A stretch of DNA of 38,996 bases, taken from contig JABMOG010000234.1 of the NCBI GenBank assembly GCA_013204265.1, positions 1-38,996 of the forward strand. The letters are read 5' to 3'. This DNA comes from Rhodospirillales bacterium. Its GTDB lineage: Bacteria > Pseudomonadota > Alphaproteobacteria > Rhodospirillales > Casp-alpha2. Under the pieces are notes generated by a model, which saw nothing but the letters and a program-made list of their open reading frames with translations, made no database searches and was not told the DNA's origin. Below, one piece after another: positions 1 through 7,568 of this stretch (position 1 is its first letter; the number at the start of each line of letters is the position of its first letter). The translations under genes were made by a program, and so were the position numbers.

Positions 1-70
1 CAACCCGGTCAGGTCCGGAAGGAAGCAGCCGTAACGAGTTTTGGTCTGGGTCGGTTCCAGCCTCCCACCT
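1..70 (+). ncRNA. ffs: Signal recognition particle 4.5S RNA, 3' part (5' end outside window)
   Basis: The stretch GGTCAGGTCCGGAAGGAAGC near base 7 is the near-invariant apical loop and symmetric-loop region of bacterial SRP RNA, which binds the M domain of Ffh. The bases after it, ending in GCCTCCCACC, look like the descending strand of the long hairpin. The ascending 5' strand lies before base 1, so only the 3' part is present. An ffs gene directly upstream of dnaX is a common alphaproteobacterial arrangement. The 3' end near base 69-70 is estimated by eye, and no strong terminator follows it. Confidence 0.93.
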
Positions 71-108
71 AATTTCTTTCTGCCATTGGCACCTTGATAT
101 ACCCAACA

Positions 109-1626
109 ATGAACGAAACCGTTTCCTCCACAACCGGCGTCGCCTATCAGGTTTTCGCGCGAAAATACCGCCCGTCCACCTTTGCTGATCTGATCGGCCA
201 GGAGGCCATGGTGCGAACCCTGACCAATGCCATCCAGTCCGACCGGCTGGCCCAGGCGTATATCCTGACGGGGGTGCGGGGCATTGGTAAAACCTCGACG
301 GCGCGAATCATAGCGCGTGCGCTTAATTGCATCGGCGTGGACGGCAATGGCGGGCCAACGGCTGAGCCCTGCGGCGTGTGTGAACACTGCACCGCCATCG
401 CCGAAGACCGCCACGTCGACGTTCTGGAAATGGATGCCGCCAGCCGCACCGGTGTCGATGATATCCGCGAGGTCATCGAAGGGGTGCGGTACCGTCCGAC
501 CTCGGCGCGGTTCAAGATTTATATCATCGACGAAGTGCATATGTTGTCCCGCCACGCCTTCAATGCATTGTTGAAAACGCTGGAAGAGCCGCCCGAACAC
601 GTGAAATTCGTATTCGCCACCACGGAAATCCGCAAGGTTCCGGTGACCGTGTTGAGCCGCTGCCAGCGGTTTGATCTGCGGCGCGTCGATATGGAGACCT
701 TGAAGGCACATTTTGCGTCTATTGCCGAAACCGAGGGTGCCAAGGTTTCCGATTCCGCACTGCACCTGATCGCGCGCGCCGCCGACGGCAGCGTGCGCGA
801 CGGCCTCAGCCTGCTCGACCAGGCGATATCCCACTCAAACCCCGACAGCTTTGAGGAAATCGGCGAGGACGCGGTGCGCGCCATGCTCGGGCTGGCCGAC
901 CGGTCGCGTAGTTTTATGCTTTTGGAATCGGTCATGGGCGGCGACGTGGCTCCGGCGCTGGACCTTCTCGATCAACTTTATAAAGAAGGCGCCGATCCGC
1001 TGGCCGTTCTCGAAGACCTGTTGGAAATTACCCATTGGCTGACCCGTATCAAGGTTGTTCCGAGCGCCGCCGATGCGCCGGAAGTGCCGGAAATAGAACG
1101 CGTCCGGGGCCGGGAGATTGAAGGCCGCCTGTCGATGACGGCGTTGGCCCGCGCCTGGCAAATGCTGCTTAAAGGCTTGGGCGAAGTGCGCCAGGCGCCG
1201 TCGCCGATCCAGGCGGCGGAAATGATTTTGGTGCGGCTCGCCCATGCCGCCGATCTGCCGACCCCGGAAGAGGCCATCCGCCAGATTAATTCCAGCTCTG
1301 TGGGTTCCGCCCCGCAAGGTGCGGCGGTCGTGGCGGCCTCTTCACTCCCATCCTCTGGGCCAGGTCCGTCTTCGCCGCCGCCTGAACCCGTTGCCGTACC
1401 GACCCCACCCCCGCCGCGGGTGTCCAACAACAGTGTTTCTGCGGCACCCAGCGCCAGTGCAAAATCGAAACAGGACGCCGCCAAACACCCCCTGGTGCAG
1501 GCGGTGATGGCGACGTTTCCCGGCGCTACCATCGAAGAGGTCCGCGAAGCGGGCGTAGCTCCGCTAAAAGAGCCCGAATACGATTTAGCCGACGAGTCTT
1601 CCGATTCCGGCCCTGATCAGGACTAG
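109..1626 (+). CDS. dnaX: DNA polymerase III tau/gamma subunit, short form
   Basis: This is the clamp-loader ATPase that loads the beta clamp at the replication fork. Visible parts are Walker A GVRGIGKTS (about residues 55-63), zinc-binding cysteines at about 74, 88, 91 and 94, Walker B IIDEVHM (about 139-145), the SRC arginine-finger motif (about 183-185) and the sensor-2 region GSVRDGLSLLDQ. The ORF track starts at TTG 94. I prefer ATG 109, which gives 505 residues. After the collar domain there is a Pro/Ala/Ser-rich linker and then a tail, HPLVQAVMATFPGA, that is conserved in alphaproteobacterial DnaX. The folded domain I expect between linker and tail (the VHLVRFEPGR / WTG.RW region of relatives) is missing, so the protein is about 100-130 residues shorter than typical. 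I see no A-AAA-AAG-type slippery site. The identity is certain; the missing domain rests on remembered family sequences. Confidence 0.95.
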   Translation: MNETVSSTTGVAYQVFARKYRPSTFADLIGQEAMVRTLTNAIQSDRLAQAYILTGVRGIGKTSTARIIARALNCIGVDGNGGPTAEPCGVCEHCTAIAEDRHVDVLEMDAASRTGVDDIREVIEGVRYRPTSARFKIYIIDEVHMLSRHAFNALLKTLEEPPEHVKFVFATTEIRKVPVTVLSRCQRFDLRRVDMETLKAHFASIAETEGAKVSDSALHLIARAADGSVRDGLSLLDQAISHSNPDSFEEIGEDAVRAMLGLADRSRSFMLLESVMGGDVAPALDLLDQLYKEGADPLAVLEDLLEITHWLTRIKVVPSAADAPEVPEIERVRGREIEGRLSMTALARAWQMLLKGLGEVRQAPSPIQAAEMILVRLAHAADLPTPEEAIRQINSSSVGSAPQGAAVVAASSLPSSGPGPSSPPPEPVAVPTPPPPRVSNNSVSAAPSASAKSKQDAAKHPLVQAVMATFPGATIEEVREAGVAPLKEPEYDLADESSDSGPDQD

Positions 1627-1647
1627 TTCAAGAGGGTAGGTTATAAA

Positions 1648-1722
1648 GAAAGCGGCGACCCGCGGGCCGCCGTTTCTCCTCAAAGAACCTCCGATTTCCC
1701 CCGGATTTCACCGGAAGGTTCT
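1648..1722. terminator. Two stem-loops between converging dnaX and exported-protein gene
   Basis: An imperfect hairpin (GAAAGCGGCG pairing with GCCGCCGTTTC, 1648-1676) is followed by a second inverted repeat (AGAACCT 1684-1690 with AGGTTCT 1716-1722). Read on the minus strand, the first hairpin is followed by TTTCTTTAT, which suits an intrinsic terminator for the minus-strand genes. On the plus strand the T-run is poor (TTTCTCC). The location between convergent genes supports a termination role. Confidence 0.5.
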
Positions 1723-1735
1723 CGAAGACTGTGCC

Positions 1736-2404
1736 TTAGTGATTTGTTGCCAACGCGGCGGATTGCGTTGCTGGCGCGTGTTGACGTCCTGTGACCCAGC
1801 GATAGATGACGTTGCGCCGGGGCGCGACCGGGGTTGCTTGAAGCCTGACCGGTGCCAGGGTTGGGATTTCCATTGCGGTCGTAATACTCCTTACGCTGCT
1901 TGCTGTATTTTTAGCCATCGCCCCGGGGGGAGCGGCCCGGGCCACGCGTTGGGCCGGGCGTTGCGGCCTGGACAGACCGACAACGACGCGCCTGCCATCT
2001 GCCGTGGTGACGACGACATCGGACCTGTAGGGCCTATTAAAGTCGGAGGGTCGGCGTTTATTGATCGCAGACGAAATGACCTGGCCAAGGCGTTTTTGCC
2101 GCAACACCCCATCGGCTTTCATGTGTGAAAAGACGGCGCCCCATCCGCGGCCGTTCATTTTGGCTTTGGCGATAGAGTCGAGGCTCCACACGGGGCTACC
2201 GTCCTCGGCCTGCTGGGCGTTAAAAAGGGCGTCCGCGATATTCTGGTTGCCGGCAGATAGCTGGCTGTAAAAACCGGGCTGGACAATAGGTGCCTGCACA
2301 GTGATTTCCGTATTTCCGCCGCTATCGGCGGGAAGGACGATTTGAGCTGAGGCTTTGCTAGTGATCATCGCGGCGACAAGGCCAAAAATGATGGTTCTGT
2401 GCAT
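1736..2404 (-). CDS. Exported hypothetical protein
   Basis: I do not recognise a named family. The 222-residue product begins with a clear Sec signal peptide, MHRTIIFGLVAAMITSKASA, with a probable AxA-type cleavage site near residue 20, so it is likely periplasmic. Around residues 75-115 there is a compact segment (MNGRGWGAVFSHMKADGVL, then KRLGQVISS) resembling a short motif seen in other exported proteobacterial hypotheticals. The C-terminal half is basic, proline/alanine-rich and probably disordered. The start ATG has AAGGAG nine bases upstream, lying inside the last codons of the DUF3568 lipoprotein gene; that gene stops three bases before this ATG. The two are therefore almost certainly co-transcribed and translationally coupled, which suggests a shared envelope function. 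No catalytic motif is visible. Confidence 0.72.
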   Translation of the reverse strand: MHRTIIFGLVAAMITSKASAQIVLPADSGGNTEITVQAPIVQPGFYSQLSAGNQNIADALFNAQQAEDGSPVWSLDSIAKAKMNGRGWGAVFSHMKADGVLRQKRLGQVISSAINKRRPSDFNRPYRSDVVVTTADGRRVVVGLSRPQRPAQRVARAAPPGAMAKNTASSVRSITTAMEIPTLAPVRLQATPVAPRRNVIYRWVTGRQHAPATQSAALATNH

Positions 2405-2407
2405 TTT

Positions 2408-2893
2408 CTAATACTCCTTGTTTAAGGTTGCGGTTTCTTGCGGGTCGAATTCCTGCCCATTTATGTCGTTTTGCTCCATGTCCAGCGTTTGCGCCGTCTG
2501 GATGATAATTTCAGTGGCGGTCGAAGCGTCCTTGAAGAATAGTCCCCTGTGGTTGGCGACGACCCGCATCCGGGTGAGCTGTCGGGTCAGGGCCTCCAAT
2601 TCGATCTCGATGGTTCTATCGCGGGCGATGGCGGTGATGGTCCAGCCTTCGGGTTTGCGAATTTGGTCGGCGATTTCCATGTCCAGGCGGTCGAGCGTGT
2701 TAAACGCGGCTGCGCGCATGTTGTCCATGGAAGTGGAGAACGTTTTGTAGGAAATGCCACTCAGCGTGTGGTCGAGCCCTGCGTCTGCGGCCATGGAGCC
2801 AGCGGTCGCGATAACCCCCGAACATCCCTGTAGAATCACAAGCCCGAGGGCCATGGCCGTAAATCGAGTTGCTATAATTTTATTTCTATACAT
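2408..2893 (-). CDS. DUF3568-like envelope lipoprotein
   Basis: The 161-residue protein has a lipoprotein signal sequence ending in LVILQGC, so Cys about 24 would be lipidated and the protein anchored in the envelope. The body (a YKTFSTSMDNMRAAAFNTLDRL segment, then alternating strands ending in a helix containing IIIQTAQTLD) resembles the small DUF3568 family of periplasmic or outer-membrane lipoproteins, whose function is unknown. A strong ribosome binding site, AGGAGG, stands five bases before the ATG. Upstream is an AT-rich spacer with palindromes that probably carries the promoter. It is the first gene of a two-gene unit with the exported protein downstream. The family call is by recognition of pattern, not a search. 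Confidence 0.72.
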   Translation of the reverse strand: MYRNKIIATRFTAMALGLVILQGCSGVIATAGSMAADAGLDHTLSGISYKTFSTSMDNMRAAAFNTLDRLDMEIADQIRKPEGWTITAIARDRTIEIELEALTRQLTRMRVVANHRGLFFKDASTATEIIIQTAQTLDMEQNDINGQEFDPQETATLNKEY

Positions 2894-3030
2894 GGTGTCC
2901 TCCTGTAAAATAATTCTCCTTTATTATTGGTGATTTGGTCAAATCAATAATATGCAAGTATTATTCATAAAAATACATTGATAATGCATTTTTTATTTAA
3001 GTAAAAATTTACATAAATTAACGGCGCGCT
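2894..3030 (-). promoter_or_regulatory. AT-rich promoter region with two perfect palindromes
   Basis: This spacer is strikingly AT-rich compared with its GC-rich surroundings. It contains the perfect 16-bp palindrome TGATTTGGTCAAATCA (2931-2946), immediately followed by the inverted repeat AATAATA-N6-TATTATT (2946-2965), and a small AATGCATT palindrome (2983-2990). It lies directly upstream of the DUF3568 lipoprotein gene and downstream of the exonuclease gene, so it most likely serves the lipoprotein pair. Palindromes of this size fit a dimeric repressor or activator site. No confident -35/-10 pair can be singled out because of the base composition. Confidence 0.5.
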
Positions 3031-3075
3031 GACCCATGCCGGGGCGTGCGTCCACCTGTCGTTTGGGGGGGTACC

Positions 3076-3933
3076 CTAGAAGGTGAAGCTGTTGCCGGAG
3101 GCTTGGCCCCAGGCGTCCATGAATTCCGTCAGGTAGGGTCGATCGGCACCCTCCGCCTGGATCAAAGAGACGATGTCGGCGATGGCGGCGTTGTAGCCTC
3201 CGCGCTCCATCGTGCCACGGTGCAGCATCCAGCGCAGGTAAACCAGATAGGTATTCACGACATCGGTTTCGCAGTAATGGCGAACCTCATCGATCCGTCC
3301 GTCGTCGACCATTTGCGCAACATCGGCGCCGGAAACACCGAATTTTCCGGGAAAGCCCATGGCTGAGCAGACTTCGTCCAGGCTGACGCGGGCCGATGCC
3401 CCGTGGTCGGACAGCACGTCGAGCAAGTCGCAGTGCCAGTCGGTGGAATAGCGCTGGGTATAGCTGTTCCATTTGTCACCGGCGCCGTATAGCCAGGGGG
3501 CCGAGATGCCGTGTACCATGGCCCGGTATTTCAGCACCGGCAGATCGAATCCGCGCCCGTTGAAGCTGACCAGTCGGGGTTTCAGCCGTTCGAAATAGCT
3601 GAAAAACCCTTGCAGCAGTTGTTTCTCGTCAAACCCGGCTTCGCCGCCGGAACGCAGTTCACGCAACAGATAGGCCTCTTGGTCCCCAGTACGTTCGATC
3701 TCGGCTTCGAGGAAACTGATCGCCACGACCTTGTGAAAAGGCTGGCGCGGGAAGGCATTTTTACCGCCGGTCTTTTCCAGATGATAGCGTTCCAGCTCTT
3801 CGCGCCGTTCGGCCACACCGGGATCGTCGAACCCGGTCAGGTTGGGCACGGCGTCGGTGTCGGGCACGGTTTCGATATCGAAGACGAAGAGGTTTTGATG
3901 CTGCATGGCTGCATGTACTATAACACTGTTCAT
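3076..3933 (-). CDS. Predicted 3'-5' exonuclease, PolB-like (DEDDy)
   Basis: The product resembles the predicted PolB-like 3'-5' exonuclease family (DNA_pol_B_exo2). It shows FVFDIETVPD (ExoI, Asp and Glu ligands), LVSFNGRGFDLPVL (ExoII) and HYCETDVVNTYLVYLRW (ExoIII, with the Tyr-x3-Asp spacing of DEDDy enzymes), which together imply two-metal hydrolysis of DNA or RNA ends. The ORF track extends to 4305, but that extension only mirrors ybaB. I choose ATG 3933, with GGA a few bases upstream, giving 285 residues. ATG 3906 is an alternative start. It is divergent from ybaB with only 36 bases between start codons. Placement next to the recombination genes ybaB and recR fits a repair role but does not prove one. 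Confidence 0.88.
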   Translation of the reverse strand: MNSVIVHAAMQHQNLFVFDIETVPDTDAVPNLTGFDDPGVAERREELERYHLEKTGGKNAFPRQPFHKVVAISFLEAEIERTGDQEAYLLRELRSGGEAGFDEKQLLQGFFSYFERLKPRLVSFNGRGFDLPVLKYRAMVHGISAPWLYGAGDKWNSYTQRYSTDWHCDLLDVLSDHGASARVSLDEVCSAMGFPGKFGVSGADVAQMVDDGRIDEVRHYCETDVVNTYLVYLRWMLHRGTMERGGYNAAIADIVSLIQAEGADRPYLTEFMDAWGQASGNSFTF

Positions 3934-3969
3934 CGTTTCCGGCCCACTTTCGTGAAAGAAACACCCCTG

Positions 3970-4293
3970 ATGAAAAACCTCGGAGATATGCTGAAGAAGG
4001 CCCAGGACTTCCAGTCCAAAATGACAGGTATGCAGGAAGAACTGGCGGACATGGAAATAACCGGATCGTCCGGCGGCGGCATGGTGCGCGTCACCCTGAA
4101 TGGCAAAGGCGAAGCCCGTGCGATTAAAATCGACCCGGCGCTGGTGACCCCCGACGATGCGCAGGTTCTGGAAGACCTGATTCTCGCCGCCTTTAACGAC
4201 GCCAAGGGCAAGATCGAGACTATGATGCAGGAAAAAATGTCCGATTTGACCGGCGGGATGGGGCTGCCGCCGGGCTTCAAGCTGCCGTTCTAA
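3970..4293 (+). CDS. ybaB: YbaB/EbfC family nucleoid-associated protein
   Basis: A 107-residue DNA-binding protein of the YbaB/EbfC family, small dimers that bind DNA and are usually encoded between dnaX and recR. The N-terminal helix [19 protein letters not shown] and the glycine-rich turn [17 protein letters not shown] are typical, as is the C-terminal [11 protein letters not shown]. The ORF track begins much earlier (3511), but that part is the mirror of the exonuclease. ATG 3970 gives the normal family length. It is followed 17 bases later by recR, and the two are surely one transcript. The promoter must lie within, or within 36 bases of, the divergent exonuclease gene. Confidence 0.93.
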   Translation: MKNLGDMLKKAQDFQSKMTGMQEELADMEITGSSGGGMVRVTLNGKGEARAIKIDPALVTPDDAQVLEDLILAAFNDAKGKIETMMQEKMSDLTGGMGLPPGFKLPF

Positions 4294-4310
4294 GGGAATT
4301 TCCACGGATC

Positions 4311-4904
4311 ATGATTTCGCCGGACATCGAGAATCTGATTGCCCTGCTGGCCAAGTTGCCGGGGCTTGGCCCGCGTTCGGCGCGGCGCGCCGTTTTGCAT
4401 CTGATCAAGCGCCGCGAAGCCTTGGGCGCGCCTTTGACCAAGGCCATGACCAACGTTCTCGAGACCGTCAAAACCTGTTCACAATGCGGCAACCTTGATA
4501 CCGTCGACCCGTGCCCGTTGTGTACGGACCCCAAACGCGATGCCGGTTTGATCTGTGTCGTCGAGGATGTCGCCGACCTTTGGGCGTTGGAGCGGGCCAA
4601 GGTGTTCCAAGGCCGCTATCACGTATTGGGCGGGGTTCTGTCGGCGTTGGACGGCGTCGGGCCGGAGGATTTAAACATTCCCGCGCTGATAGAACGCACC
4701 ACCCGCGGCGGAATTCGCGAAGTGATCCTGGCCAACAGCGCCACAGTCGATGGCCAGACCACGGCGCATTATTTGACCGACCTGCTGGCAGGAAGCGGAG
4801 TTGAAATATCCGAACTGGCGCACGGCGTGCCGGTCGGCGGCGAGCTGGATTACCTGGACGATGGAACCCTGGGCGCGGCCCTGAAAGACCGCCGCCCGGT
4901 TTAG
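4311..4904 (+). CDS. recR: Recombination mediator protein RecR
   Basis: RecR works with RecO (and RecF) to load RecA at gaps and in recombinational repair. The 197-residue product has the N-terminal helix-hairpin-helix region ([19 protein letters not shown]), a zinc finger of four cysteines (CSQCGN... CPLC, about residues 57-72) and a Toprim domain ([15 protein letters not shown] onward). The C-terminal Walker-B-like region ends with [15 protein letters not shown], as in other family members. The length is normal. It follows ybaB closely. The rmuC gene ends convergently only four bases after its stop. Confidence 0.97.
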   Translation: MISPDIENLIALLAKLPGLGPRSARRAVLHLIKRREALGAPLTKAMTNVLETVKTCSQCGNLDTVDPCPLCTDPKRDAGLICVVEDVADLWALERAKVFQGRYHVLGGVLSALDGVGPEDLNIPALIERTTRGGIREVILANSATVDGQTTAHYLTDLLAGSGVEISELAHGVPVGGELDYLDDGTLGAALKDRRPV

Positions 4905-4908
4905 CGGG

Positions 4909-5958
4909 CTAGACCTCTTTCAACAGGGGCCGGGGGGTGTCCAGGTCTTCCAGCGAATTGTCGTCTTCTAACTGCACATCTTTGATTTTTTGACCGCGAT
5001 CGGTGATTTTCCCGTTCGACGTTGAAATGGCGCCAATGTCATCGCTGGCTTGCCGGAAGTGGGTTTTTAGTTTGCCGACACGGTCGTCCAACAGGCGAAC
5101 ATCATTCAGCAACAATTCGACCTGCTTTTGAATCAGCCCGGCTTGTTCCTTCATCCGGCCATCCTTAAGAATCGAGCCAACGGTATTGACCAAAGCCATC
5201 AGGGTAGACGGCGAGGCAAGCCCGACACGGCGGCGTTGAGCGTCTTCGACGATGTTGGGAAAATTTGAATGGAGTTCGGCAAAGATAGCCTCCGACGGCA
5301 GGAACATGATTGCCCAATCGGTTTCGTTGGCAATGATATATCGGTCGGCAATATGCTTGATATGGGTGTTCACATCCCTGGAAAAATCCCGATTGGCATT
5401 TTTATTATCCGTATCGTTTTTCGCCTGCTGGATGGCGCGGTAGGCCTCCAGGGGGAATTTAGAATCTATCGGTATGATTCCCGGCGGGGACGGCAGCCGT
5501 ATCAGGCAATCAACGCGGTTGCCGTTGGAAAGGGTCGCCTGGAAGTCATAGGCAGAGGGCGGCAAGGCGTCCTTGATCAGGGACTCCATCTGAAATTCCC
5601 CGAAATTCCCCCGCAACTGTTTGTTGGACAGAATATCCTGCAGCCCGACCATCTCTTTTCCCAAATCGGTGATATTTTTCTGCGCCGTATCGATGACGGC
5701 CAAGCGCTCGTGCAGACCTTTGAGCTGTTCGCCGGTTTTCTCGGTATGTTGCACCAGGCCTTCGCCGACTCGTTTAGACAACGCCTCGAGGCGCTCATTC
5801 AGGCTCGATTCGGAATGTTGCACGTGGCCCTTAAGCTCGGCCTGGATATTAATAATCTGGTCCAGTTTTTCGGTCGAAACGGAACCCCCGCGCCGACCTG
5901 CCAAAAACGCGGCTAAGGCCAACACAATCATGACTATAATGGCAATCGTCCAATCCAT
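4909..5958 (-). CDS. rmuC: DNA recombination protein RmuC
   Basis: RmuC is a predicted nuclease-fold protein that limits DNA inversions and rearrangements. An N-terminal membrane segment (IAIIVMIVLALAAFLAG) is followed by a coiled-coil stretch up to about residue 125. The core then carries RGNFGEFQMESLIKDALPP and IPIDSKFPLEAY, the hallmark GxxGE and DSKFPL motifs of the family. The 349-residue length is within the family range, though shorter than the E. coli protein. The start at 5958 is kept because it gives the full membrane anchor. It runs convergently with recR and divergently from def. The divergent spacer of 87 bases must carry both promoters, and I could not assign boxes with confidence. 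Confidence 0.93.
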   Translation of the reverse strand: MDWTIAIIVMIVLALAAFLAGRRGGSVSTEKLDQIINIQAELKGHVQHSESSLNERLEALSKRVGEGLVQHTEKTGEQLKGLHERLAVIDTAQKNITDLGKEMVGLQDILSNKQLRGNFGEFQMESLIKDALPPSAYDFQATLSNGNRVDCLIRLPSPPGIIPIDSKFPLEAYRAIQQAKNDTDNKNANRDFSRDVNTHIKHIADRYIIANETDWAIMFLPSEAIFAELHSNFPNIVEDAQRRRVGLASPSTLMALVNTVGSILKDGRMKEQAGLIQKQVELLLNDVRLLDDRVGKLKTHFRQASDDIGAISTSNGKITDRGQKIKDVQLEDDNSLEDLDTPRPLLKEV

Positions 5959-6045
5959 GGCCGAAGATTACCTCTTAGGCGCGGTGTCCGCCAGCCGCAA
6001 ACCGCCCTTGACGGAGCCGCCCAATGGATGGGAAAAGACCAAATC

Positions 6046-6576
6046 ATGGCTATACTTGAAATCATCGTAGCGCCGGACCCGCGATTGAAGGTCACAGCCA
6101 AACCGGTAGACGGCGTTGACGATGATGTCCGCAAATTGATGGACGATATGCTGGAAACCATGCATTCGGCCCAGGGCATCGGTCTGGCGTCGACCCAGGT
6201 CGGCGACCCCCGGCGCGTGCTCGTGGTCGACGTCTCAGGCGTGGACGAAAACCCGGACCCCATTCGCATGGCCAACCCGGAATTGATTTGGGCGTCGGAC
6301 GAAAACAGCATTCACGAAGAAGGCTGCCTGTCGCTGCCCGAACAATACGCCGAGGTCGTGCGGCCGGATTCCATTCGCGTGCGATATCTCGACGAGACTG
6401 GTGAAATCCGTGAACGCGAGGCCGACGGGATGCTGGCGACCTGCATCCAGCACGAAATGGATCATCTCGACGGGGTCTTGTTCGTGGACCATATTTCCTC
6501 CTTGAAGCGCGGTATGATCCTTCGCAGGCTGATCAAGGTGAAGAAGCAGGCCGAGGCGGAGGCGGAGGCGGTTTAA
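6046..6576 (+). CDS. def: Peptide deformylase
   Basis: Removes the formyl group from the N-terminus of nascent proteins. The 176-residue protein starting at ATG 6046 (MAILEIIVAPDPRL) has the three family motifs: motif 1 GIGLASTQVG, motif 2 EGCLSLP (metal-binding Cys) and motif 3 QHEMDHLDG (HExxH metal ligands and catalytic Glu). The track start at 6028 would add six residues not seen in relatives. GGGAAAAG precedes the chosen start. Motif 1 usually reads GxGLAAxQ; here the second Ala is Ser. The C-terminus has an AEAEAEAV run from a short GGCGGA repeat. It forms a unit with fmt 46 bases downstream, the standard def-fmt pairing. Confidence 0.96.
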   Translation: MAILEIIVAPDPRLKVTAKPVDGVDDDVRKLMDDMLETMHSAQGIGLASTQVGDPRRVLVVDVSGVDENPDPIRMANPELIWASDENSIHEEGCLSLPEQYAEVVRPDSIRVRYLDETGEIREREADGMLATCIQHEMDHLDGVLFVDHISSLKRGMILRRLIKVKKQAEAEAEAV

Positions 6577-6622
6577 ACCGGTTTTTGTGCCCTGGGAATG
6601 AACAACGGCTTTGGAGGGGGAT

Positions 6623-7546
6623 TTGAGTCCTTTGCGTCTTGTTTTTATGGGAAGCCCGGACTTTTCGGTGCCGGTTCTGGCTGCCTTGCTCGAAGCCGGC
6701 CATGAAATCGTCTGCGTCTATAGCCAGCCGCCCCGGCCTGCCGGGCGTGGGCAAAAACAAAAACTTTCACCGGTGCAGGCCTTCGCCGAGACCCAGGGAC
6801 TTGCCGTCAGGACACCGGAAACCCTGAAATCGGCGAAGGACCAGGCTGAATTTCAGGCGTGGCAGGCCGATGCCGCTGTCGTCGTCGCCTATGGGTTGAT
6901 TTTGCCCGCCGCCGTGATTGACGCGCCCCGGTTGGGGTGTTGGAACGTACATGCGTCGCTGTTGCCGCGTTGGCGGGGGGCGGCGCCGATCCAGCGGGCG
7001 ATCATGGCCGGGGATACGAAAACCGGCGTCAGTATCATGAAAATTGATACCGGGCTGGACACCGGCCCCGTTGCGCTGCGCCGGGAAATTCCACTGGGCG
7101 ATCAGACTACGGCGCCAGACCTGCACGACGCCCTGTCCGAAATGGGTGCGGCGATGATGGTTGAGGCCCTGGCGGGCCTGGCTGCGGGGACGCTACATCT
7201 GAGCCCACAGCCGGGCGACGGCGTCACCTATGCCGCCAAGTTGAGCCGTGCAGAAGGGCGGCTGGATTGGAATTGTCCGGCGGTGGACCTGGAACGCCAG
7301 GTGCGCGCGCTCAACCCGTGGCCGGGGGTGTGGTTCGAATTCTCCGGCGAACGCATCAAGGTGCTGGCGGCTGCGGTGGCGGACGAGGCGGGTACGCCGG
7401 GCACCACGATAGACGATATGCTTGGCGTCGCCTGCGGGGCAGGGGTGCTGCGTCTGTTGCGGGTGTGCCGGGCCGGCAAATCCGCGCAGGACGCAGGGAC
7501 CTTCGTCAGGGGGTTCCCAATACCGGCAGGGACAAAACTGGATTGA
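6623..7546 (+). CDS. fmt: Methionyl-tRNA formyltransferase
   Basis: Transfers a formyl group from 10-formyl-THF to initiator Met-tRNA. The Rossmann-like catalytic domain shows [14 protein letters not shown] at the N-terminus, the [20 protein letters not shown] active-site segment (catalytic Asn and His) and DTGLDTGP (catalytic Asp). The C-terminal OB-like tRNA-binding domain includes [14 protein letters not shown] choose TTG 6623 because GGAGGGGG lies five bases ahead of it and the protein then begins two residues before the usual PLR/KL strand. The track start at TTG 6611 would place that Shine-Dalgarno sequence inside the gene. The length is then 307 residues, which is normal. It is co-directional with def and presumably co-transcribed. 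Confidence 0.96.
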   Translation: MSPLRLVFMGSPDFSVPVLAALLEAGHEIVCVYSQPPRPAGRGQKQKLSPVQAFAETQGLAVRTPETLKSAKDQAEFQAWQADAAVVVAYGLILPAAVIDAPRLGCWNVHASLLPRWRGAAPIQRAIMAGDTKTGVSIMKIDTGLDTGPVALRREIPLGDQTTAPDLHDALSEMGAAMMVEALAGLAAGTLHLSPQPGDGVTYAAKLSRAEGRLDWNCPAVDLERQVRALNPWPGVWFEFSGERIKVLAAAVADEAGTPGTTIDDMLGVACGAGVLRLLRVCRAGKSAQDAGTFVRGFPIPAGTKLD

Positions 7547-7568
7547 CGATTGAAGAGGATAAAAACGC

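Noticed and set aside
3511-3969. Long N-terminal extension of the ybaB frame
   Set aside because: It is the reverse-strand shadow of the exonuclease gene; family length supports ATG 3970.
6567-6582. Palindrome CGGTTTAAACCG followed by T-run at the end of def
   Set aside because: The symmetric core leaves no loop for an RNA hairpin, so it is not a credible intrinsic terminator; fmt follows in the same direction.
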